Below, piece by piece: positions 5,757-9,691 of a stretch of DNA of 9,691 nucleotides; within the stretch, counting starts at the first letter, position 1, and each line of letters starts with the position of its first letter. This DNA comes from Candidatus Nomurabacteria bacterium RIFCSPLOWO2_01_FULL_46_18 (GTDB lineage: Bacteria; Patescibacteriota; Minisyncoccia; Phycocordibacterales; UBA9973). The stretch lies in NCBI GenBank assembly GCA_001786015.1, contig MFVH01000025.1, forward strand, positions 14,077 to 23,767, in the 5' to 3' direction. The notes beneath the pieces were generated by a model that worked only from the letters and a program-made list of their open reading frames with translations, had not been told where the DNA came from and made no database searches. The translations under genes were made by a program, and so were the position numbers.

Positions 5757-7691
5757 TTACTCCACTACCCGATCCCCATTCGCCGGGAAAAGCGGGTCGT
5801 TGCTTAATCTGGTATTAAGGGACGCCTTGTTTACTCTCACATCCACATTAGCAAAATCATCATGTCCGGTCAAAACCGCATCATTCACCAGAGTCGGGGT
5901 TGTGCCAACCTGGGAGAGCGAAGGAGTAAATCCGATCTGGAAAGCAACCGTCTTGTTCGAAACGGTAATGCCGGCGCCTTTCGGAATGTTTCCCGCATTC
6001 CAAATTATTTCTTTGGTAGAAGAATTGTAAGTCAAATCCTCGGTTTGGGGAGAAATCGGGCCGACAAATCTCGCCCAGGGAGGGAGGCTCCCGCGAACCT
6101 GCGCCTTGGAAATATTGTTTGAGGTGTTGGAGAGCGACCAGATAATGGTATAAGTTGTCTCGGTTTCGGCCTTCGGGGGAATCGATCCTTTGTTGGTGAA
6201 GGGACCGGAGTAATAGAAAATTTTTGCGGCAAAGCCAACATCAGAAACAATCCGGATCGTCTTCGATTCTTTATTGCTGACCTCCTTCAAATCATAACCT
6301 TCCAGCGGCTCTTTGCCGGAAATGGAAACGTCGATCTCAATTTGCGGCTGGGTCAGCACTCCGGTAATCGCGGAAAAAAGTGAGAGCGTCGAGAGGGAAA
6401 ATGAAACCGTTCCCGTTTCGCCGGGGTTCACTTCGGCGAAATCCCGGTCGGAATTTTTATCCCAGACGATCACGTCGCCCAAAGAATTATAAAAACCCCG
6501 ATTAACGTCGATGGTTTTTCGATTGGCGGCGGAGCCGGAAATCTTTGCCCGAATTTCCAGATCATTTATCTTCGTTTCTAAATTATTCGCCCAGCGGATC
6601 TCGCCCCGGACGGAGCTATTCGAATTCACGGCATATTCCCGGCTATAAGCGCCGTTAATGTAAAGTCTGGCCTCAATCAGAGCTTTCTTGATTAAAACCG
6701 TATGGCCCAAAGAGTTGAAAACCGTTTCAATCGTTCCCTTAATTCTTCCTGATTCCAATCCGCTTTCGACGCGGAAGGTTTTTTCTTCTCCGTCAAAAAC
6801 ATCCAGCATCTTTCCCTTAATCGAAACCGAGCTTTCCGCTCCAGGTGAAAGATCCCCCAGCTTCCAAACATTGTTGCCGAAGGCGGGCGCGGGAGAGGCG
6901 GAAACAAACTGAAAGCCGGCCGGATAATCCACTTCGAGTAGGATGCCGGAGACGGTTTTGGTGGCATTCTGGGTCGCCTTGATATTTAGGGTAAAATCCT
7001 GGTTTGGACTGGCTTCATCCGGAGCGCTGACCGAGAGGTCGATCGGAGTGGAACTGATCGAAACATCATATTCTTTTTCTTTGACAAAAATCGCGTTTGA
7101 ACCGGAAATCCGGTACTCAATCGAGATTTTAATCGAGCGAACACTACCTTGCTCGCCGAAAAGGACCACCTTTATGTTCTCGCTCCGCACGCTGCCGGCC
7201 GAAATCGTCCCGAGCGACTGGCGCAGGCGTTCGGTGTTTTGGGAAAAATCGCCGGAACTTTTCGGATATTCAACCAGCAAGTCCACTAGCTCCAGTGCTG
7301 ACTTATTCCGATTGGTTATCTCAATCATCAAAGGCAGCTCTTCTCCGCCAGCGGTAAAAGTGTTACCCAGGACTGAAATGTCGATATTATTGGCGGAAAC
7401 GGTGTTGCCTCCGGCAAAAAACATATAAGAAGCGTAGCCGAGAGTTAAAATAAAAAAAATTACGGAAAAGAGAAAAAATTTCTTAAAAACGGAGGCCTTG
7501 GTGAAAAATTTCTCCGGCGAGCCGGGAGCTATCCCGCTCTTGACCCAGGAATCCGGGACATCCAGCCTCTTCGGGGGAGTAAAGCTGTCCCGATGCTCCG
7601 TCTTGGCCGGGAAATTTTTGCTGAAAAGCTTGCTTTTTAATTCTTCGATTCGATTTAATTTCTCTGATTTTTCTTGGTCTTCTTCGGACAT
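5757..7691 (-). CDS. Single-pass membrane protein with Ig-like/DUF11-like extracytoplasmic repeats, function unknown
   Basis: Unassigned 644-residue protein. Residues 1-70 are charged and probably cytoplasmic. One transmembrane helix lies at about 71-92 (FFLFSVIFFILTLGYASYMF). The rest should be outside: low in cysteine, rich in beta-prone, Ser/Thr/Asn-containing segments that look like several Ig-like or DUF11-type modules. Examples are ISVLGNTFTAGGEELPLMIE (104-123), SVSAPDEASPNQDFTLNIKA (220-239) with WKLGDLSPGAESSVSI (276-291), and WSLSNTSNNISKAQVRGSLP (518-537) with IIWNAGNIPKGAGITVS (562-578). No catalytic motif, sortase signal or C-terminal anchor is visible, so it is probably an N-terminally anchored surface or adhesion/scaffold protein. 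A leaderless-type promoter precedes it. Its TAA stop touches the glyS ATG, so the synthetase probably depends on its transcript. It is G+C-rich compared with glyS. The frame and membrane helix are solid; the domain call is by eye. Confidence 0.88.
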   Translation of the reverse strand: MSEEDQEKSEKLNRIEELKSKLFSKNFPAKTEHRDSFTPPKRLDVPDSWVKSGIAPGSPEKFFTKASVFKKFFLFSVIFFILTLGYASYMFFAGGNTVSANNIDISVLGNTFTAGGEELPLMIEITNRNKSALELVDLLVEYPKSSGDFSQNTERLRQSLGTISAGSVRSENIKVVLFGEQGSVRSIKISIEYRISGSNAIFVKEKEYDVSISSTPIDLSVSAPDEASPNQDFTLNIKATQNATKTVSGILLEVDYPAGFQFVSASPAPAFGNNVWKLGDLSPGAESSVSIKGKMLDVFDGEEKTFRVESGLESGRIKGTIETVFNSLGHTVLIKKALIEARLYINGAYSREYAVNSNSSVRGEIRWANNLETKINDLEIRAKISGSAANRKTIDVNRGFYNSLGDVIVWDKNSDRDFAEVNPGETGTVSFSLSTLSLFSAITGVLTQPQIEIDVSISGKEPLEGYDLKEVSNKESKTIRIVSDVGFAAKIFYYSGPFTNKGSIPPKAETETTYTIIWSLSNTSNNISKAQVRGSLPPWARFVGPISPQTEDLTYNSSTKEIIWNAGNIPKGAGITVSNKTVAFQIGFTPSLSQVGTTPTLVNDAVLTGHDDFANVDVRVNKASLNTRLSNDPLFPANGDRVVE

Positions 7692-7697
7692 TCTACT

Positions 7698-7706
7698 ATT
7701 GTATCA
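7698..7706 (-). promoter_or_regulatory. Extended -10 promoter overlapping the recO stop, probably leaderless
   Basis: Minus strand TGA (7706-7704) and TACAAT (7703-7698), then six bases (7697-7692), then the ATG at 7691. The TGA is also the recO stop codon, so one triplet serves as stop and as the TGn of an extended -10. The expected transcription start falls on or next to the start codon, and no Shine-Dalgarno is present. The sequence 17 bases upstream (CCCTCA) is a poor -35, which an extended -10 can tolerate. Confidence 0.65.
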
Positions 7707-8255
7707 CAAGTGCGTTTCTTTGAGGGTTTGATTGATGAAGGATAAAATTTCAATTCTTTTTGTACTTATTTGGGAGATCAAATCATTAATTTTGTCTCCC
7801 CCGATATACCCGAGATTAGCGAGAATTCGAAGAACCGTAATAACTTCCGCATTTTGTATTTCTTCCCGGCTGGCTGCCGTTTCCAAAATTGAAAGCCCCC
7901 TAACTAAATCAGCAAATAAGGCGGGGTTGGCGTCTTCGCCGGGAAGCAAGCGCTTGAGCAGGCGGGAAATGTTTGAAACAACCGCAAAAACTTCCGGACG
8001 TTTGCAAAGATTTTCAAGCTCCCCAGTCTTACTCGCGCTGGTGAGCCTCCAAAAATCTTTTCCCCTCACCAAATCAAAATTAAGATAGCCGAAATCCTGA
8101 AGTATAAAGCGGAGCTTTGAGGACATTTTGCGCACTCCGGAGGCGGAGGCGGTTATCATTCCCAAATCTTTGGTAAAAATGGAAAAATATTTTTCAGCTT
8201 CTCCAAAATTCCGGCTACTTAAAATTATCCCCTCGGTGTGATAAATGTGATGCAT
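7704..8255 (-). CDS. recO: DNA repair protein RecO, short form lacking the zinc finger
   Basis: RecO helps load RecA onto SSB-coated single-stranded DNA in RecFOR recombination repair and anneals complementary strands. The N-terminal OB-fold is clear: YHTEGIILSSRNFGEAEKYF (5-24), FTKDLGMITASASGVRK (27-43) and LNFDLVRGKDFWRLTSA (58-74). The C-terminal helical domain is shortened. LRILANLGY (142-150) aligns with the LLxxLGY segment that in typical RecO precedes the CxxC zinc-finger pairs, but here it leads into IGGDKINDLISQ with no cysteines; the only Cys is C84. Total length is 183 against about 230-250 in E. coli or Bacillus. The start overlaps the hydrolase stop as TAATG, and AGAGGA (8270-8265) nine bases upstream is a fair Shine-Dalgarno. 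recO near glycyl-tRNA synthetase genes is also seen in Firmicutes. Confidence 0.9.
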   Translation of the reverse strand: MHHIYHTEGIILSSRNFGEAEKYFSIFTKDLGMITASASGVRKMSSKLRFILQDFGYLNFDLVRGKDFWRLTSASKTGELENLCKRPEVFAVVSNISRLLKRLLPGEDANPALFADLVRGLSILETAASREEIQNAEVITVLRILANLGYIGGDKINDLISQISTKRIEILSFINQTLKETHL

Positions 8256-8893
8256 TACAAATTTTCCTCTTGATCAAGTTCAAGTTTTTTAAATTCAATT
8301 CCGCTTTCTCCTAAAATTTTTTGTGGGGCAATGTAAATAAATTTCGCCCAATCGTGAATAAAAGCATCATGCATCGGGAAAACAATTCGCGGCTTAAGTT
8401 TCTTGGCGTAATCAATCGCATCCTTCATCCGCATCCAGGGACCTGCAACAGGTAAAGCAAGAATCTCCACCGGGTGTTGTGGATCCTCGAAAGCGTCTCC
8501 CGGGAAACAAAACGTGTCAATCATGTAGCCAGTATTTTGCACGCGGCCATAGCTTTCGTAAATCTCAGCGTGAAGATTGCCGAAGGAGCATACTGAAACA
8601 CCTGCGATTTCTCTGCCGGCATTATTCTCGACAACTTGATGCGTAATCTCAACCTCATCTAGTAATTTGCCGACTGCCGTGTTGGTAATCACTTCCGCTT
8701 TTGAATTGTTTTCTAAAACTTTTTTGAGAGATTCTATGTGCAAATGATCCTGATGTTCGTGTGTGATCAAAATAGCAGAAATATTTTTTGCTTCGCTCTG
8801 AAGAGTTGAAAAGGCGCCAGGATCAGTCATAATCCGCACACCGGGCTTCGGCTCTACTACCAAACAACAATGCCCAAGTTTAGTTATTTTCAT
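8255..8893 (-). CDS. UlaG-like metallo-beta-lactamase-fold hydrolase
   Basis: Soluble 212-residue metal-dependent hydrolase of the beta-lactamase superfamily type related to UlaG (PF13483/PF12706-like). It has KLGHCCLVVE (5-14), the metal motif HxHxDH complete as H45-E-H47-Q-D49-H50, a probable ligand H108, FPGDAF (130-135, bridging D133) and MHDAF (174-178, H175). These cover the expected two-metal site, so it should be active, but the substrate is not readable from sequence: the superfamily includes lactonases, phosphodiesterases and nucleases. It lacks the beta-CASP domain of RNase J and the size of RNase Z, so I do not call it an RNase. The ATG lies two bases after the ileS stop, with a promoter-like TAAAAT six bases before it. 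Its TAA overlaps the recO ATG. Confidence 0.92.
   Translation of the reverse strand: MKITKLGHCCLVVEPKPGVRIMTDPGAFSTLQSEAKNISAILITHEHQDHLHIESLKKVLENNSKAEVITNTAVGKLLDEVEITHQVVENNAGREIAGVSVCSFGNLHAEIYESYGRVQNTGYMIDTFCFPGDAFEDPQHPVEILALPVAGPWMRMKDAIDYAKKLKPRIVFPMHDAFIHDWAKFIYIAPQKILGESGIEFKKLELDQEENL
8265..8270 (-). promoter_or_regulatory. Shine-Dalgarno for recO
   Basis: AGAGGA on the minus strand, nine bases before the recO ATG at 8255 and inside the last codons of the hydrolase gene. It is the clearest Shine-Dalgarno in the window. It stands before a gene internal to a proposed operon, in contrast to the three genes with leaderless-type starts. Confidence 0.6.
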
Positions 8894-8895
8894 AT

Positions 8896-9691
8896 TTATA
8901 TTTTATCAATTTTCACTCTGAATACCAATTGGTCTATTTTGATTTCCCCACCATCATTTTCTGCAAAATCTATTTTTGAAATCTGCGCAACTTTTTTTAG
9001 ATCCGATTCGAATTTTTGGATTAATTGCTTGCCTGTATCGTTAGTCTCAACTAAAAGCGAAACCGTATCACTTGGCTTAAGCCCTGTTTTTTTTCTCAAG
9101 TCCTGAATCGCCCGCATCAATTCCCGATAATTCCCCTCCCGCTTTAACTCGGGAGTAATCTCTAGAGATAATTTAAATTCTTCTCCGCTCACTATTTCTT
9201 TTACATTCAATTCCTCTTTAATTAATTCCAGATATTCTATTTTTAATTTTGAATTTTTAATTTTGAATTGTGATAATGGTTGCCGTACCGGAATTCCCGC
9301 TTTCTGCCGGGCTTCCAATCCTAAAGAAGCAACTTCTCGAACTATTCTCATATTCTCAAGAATATCAGATTGTATTTCCCTGGCGCGAGGCCATTCCGTT
9401 AAATGCACACTTTCTTCATCTTTGTCGTTTCGGAGCTTTAGCCATATATCTTCGACAACAAAGGGCGCAAACGGTGCCATAACTTTTGCCAGGGTTTTTA
9501 AGACAAAATAAAGTGTCTGTTTTGTATCTTTGTCCCCTTCCTTTATTCTTTCCCGCGAGCGCCGCAGGTACCAAGTAGAAAGATCATTAATAAAATCTTT
9601 GATCGCCCGCGTTGGCTCCAATAACTTATAATTATCGAGACTCTTTGCAGTTAAATTTATTAATTCGTTCAGTCGAGCCAAAATCCATTGA
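8896..9691 (-). CDS. ileS: Isoleucyl-tRNA synthetase, type 2 (eukaryotic-like), C-terminal part only
   Basis: The last 265 codons of IleRS, which charges tRNA-Ile; the catalytic core, editing domain and start are beyond the window's right edge. The frame is open to 9691. A TTG at 9681 is internal, because the residues before it (Gln-Trp-Ile-Leu) continue the family's WILxRLNEL helix. IleRS marks are DLSTWYLRRSRERI in the anticodon-binding helical domain, VMAPFAPFVVEDIWLKL, then ESVHLTEWP. After this comes an alpha/beta extension with VRQPL, IKEELNVKEI and ELKREGNYRELMRAIQDLRK, typical of type 2 (eukaryotic-like) IleRS. There is no cysteine in this part, so the C-terminal zinc finger of type 1 IleRS is absent. 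Type 2 enzymes are often mupirocin-resistant, but the deciding active-site region is not visible. A 14-bp tandem repeat (9240-9267) writes the FKIKNSKLKI linker. The stop is TAA. Confidence 0.95.
   Translation of the reverse strand, partial: QWILARLNELINLTAKSLDNYKLLEPTRAIKDFINDLSTWYLRRSRERIKEGDKDTKQTLYFVLKTLAKVMAPFAPFVVEDIWLKLRNDKDEESVHLTEWPRAREIQSDILENMRIVREVASLGLEARQKAGIPVRQPLSQFKIKNSKLKIEYLELIKEELNVKEIVSGEEFKLSLEITPELKREGNYRELMRAIQDLRKKTGLKPSDTVSLLVETNDTGKQLIQKFESDLKKVAQISKIDFAENDGGEIKIDQLVFRVKIDKI
8900..8928 (-). promoter_or_regulatory. Promoter for the hydrolase-recO unit, inside the ileS 3' end
   Basis: Minus strand TTGGTA (8928-8923; four of six matches to TTGACA), a 17-base spacer ending in TGA (8908-8906), then TAAAAT (8905-8900; five of six matches to TATAAT), six bases, and ATG at 8893. 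This is the best full -35/-10 of the three elements. It lies within the last codons of ileS, so the hydrolase gene can be transcribed separately from ileS. The placement predicts a leaderless mRNA. Confidence 0.65.
9240..9267. repeat. Two tandem 14-bp AT-rich units within ileS
   Basis: TTTTTAATTTTGAA occurs twice in direct tandem (9240-9253 and 9254-9267). On the coding strand this is alternating AAAATTAAAAATTC-type sequence, and as 14 is not a multiple of three the two copies are read in different frames. The encoded linker, about FKIKNSKLKI, lies between the VRQPL strand and the IKEELNVKEI helix, a loop that tolerates change. I recall very similar AT-rich strings as dispersed repeats in Patescibacteria, but only this copy is in the window. 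Confidence 0.6.

Noticed and set aside
6943..7428. Plus-strand open frame of 161 codons opposite the membrane protein gene
   Set aside because: The longest plus-strand frame, but low-complexity Ser/Thr/Leu-rich antisense sequence of a G+C-rich gene, with no recognisable domain or start signal.
4539..8255. UGA recoded as glycine (Gracilibacteria/SR1 code)
   Set aside because: recO, glyS and the permease gene all end at TGA exactly where the next gene starts, and no in-frame TGA is needed to complete any conserved motif.
8255..8893. RNase J/RNase Z assignment for the beta-lactamase-fold protein
   Set aside because: At 212 residues, with no beta-CASP domain or RNase Z exosite arm visible, the motifs fit the UlaG-like group better.
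8896..9681. Reading the TTG at 9681 as a true start of a separate 261-codon gene
   Set aside because: The frame stays open to the window edge, and the codons upstream (Gln-Trp-Ile-Leu) continue a conserved IleRS helix, so the gene is simply cut by the window.
1..9691. CRISPR array, defence island, prophage or insertion sequence
   Set aside because: No regularly spaced repeats, transposase, integrase, Cas or restriction genes; every long frame with family motifs is a housekeeping or envelope gene.

Overview
This window looks like a compact chromosomal segment of a Candidate Phyla Radiation (Patescibacteria) bacterium, most likely Parcubacteria-like. The signs are very tight packing, reduced versions of conserved proteins (a RecO without its zinc finger, a MetRS without the C-terminal dimerisation domain, a shortened GlyRS), a eukaryotic-like type 2 IleRS, and AT-rich and palindromic micro-repeats of a kind I associate with these genomes. 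Three genes (recO, glyS, the AI-2E-type permease gene) end in TGA and align normally with their families, so the standard bacterial code is used, not the UGA=Gly code of Gracilibacteria/SR1. The lineage is inferred from protein character, not from a marker tree.

All nine genes are on the minus strand, so transcription runs from high to low coordinates. In that order they are: the 3' end of ileS (9691-8896), a UlaG-like metallo-beta-lactamase-fold hydrolase (8893-8255), recO (8255-7704), a large single-pass membrane protein with an Ig-like extracytoplasmic part (7691-5757), glyS (5756-4539), an M16 zinc protease (4542-3274), an AI-2E-family permease (3238-2171), metG (2174-714) and the 5' part of a TatD-family nuclease (639 to the edge). 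No stretch over 300 bases lacks a gene. There are no RNA genes, CRISPR arrays, insertion sequences or mobile-element genes.

The main regulatory signal is a repeated promoter layout. Three genes that do not overlap or directly abut their upstream neighbour (hydrolase, membrane protein, permease) each have TGA-TANNAT followed by exactly six bases and then ATG. That is an extended -10 placed so that transcription would start at or within a base or two of the start codon, giving leaderless mRNAs. The genes without this motif (recO, glyS, M16, metG) overlap or abut the previous stop codon (TAATG, TAAATG, ATGA, ATGA). This splits the window into proposed units hydrolase-recO, membrane protein-glyS-M16 and permease-metG(-tatD). 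tatD is the exception: its start sits against one end of a 66-bp imperfect palindrome that fills the metG-tatD gap.

Functionally the block mixes translation (IleRS, GlyRS, MetRS), DNA repair/nuclease genes (RecO, TatD) and cell-envelope genes (Ig-like membrane protein, permease), plus a protease. recO beside glycyl-tRNA synthetase genes and metG beside tatD also occur in Firmicutes, so parts of the order look ancestral. I see no clear new defence or mobile system. The most interesting points are the leaderless-promoter rule, the dispersed-looking micro-repeats (two of them in coding sequence), the shortened GlyRS, and the unassigned surface protein between recO and glyS.
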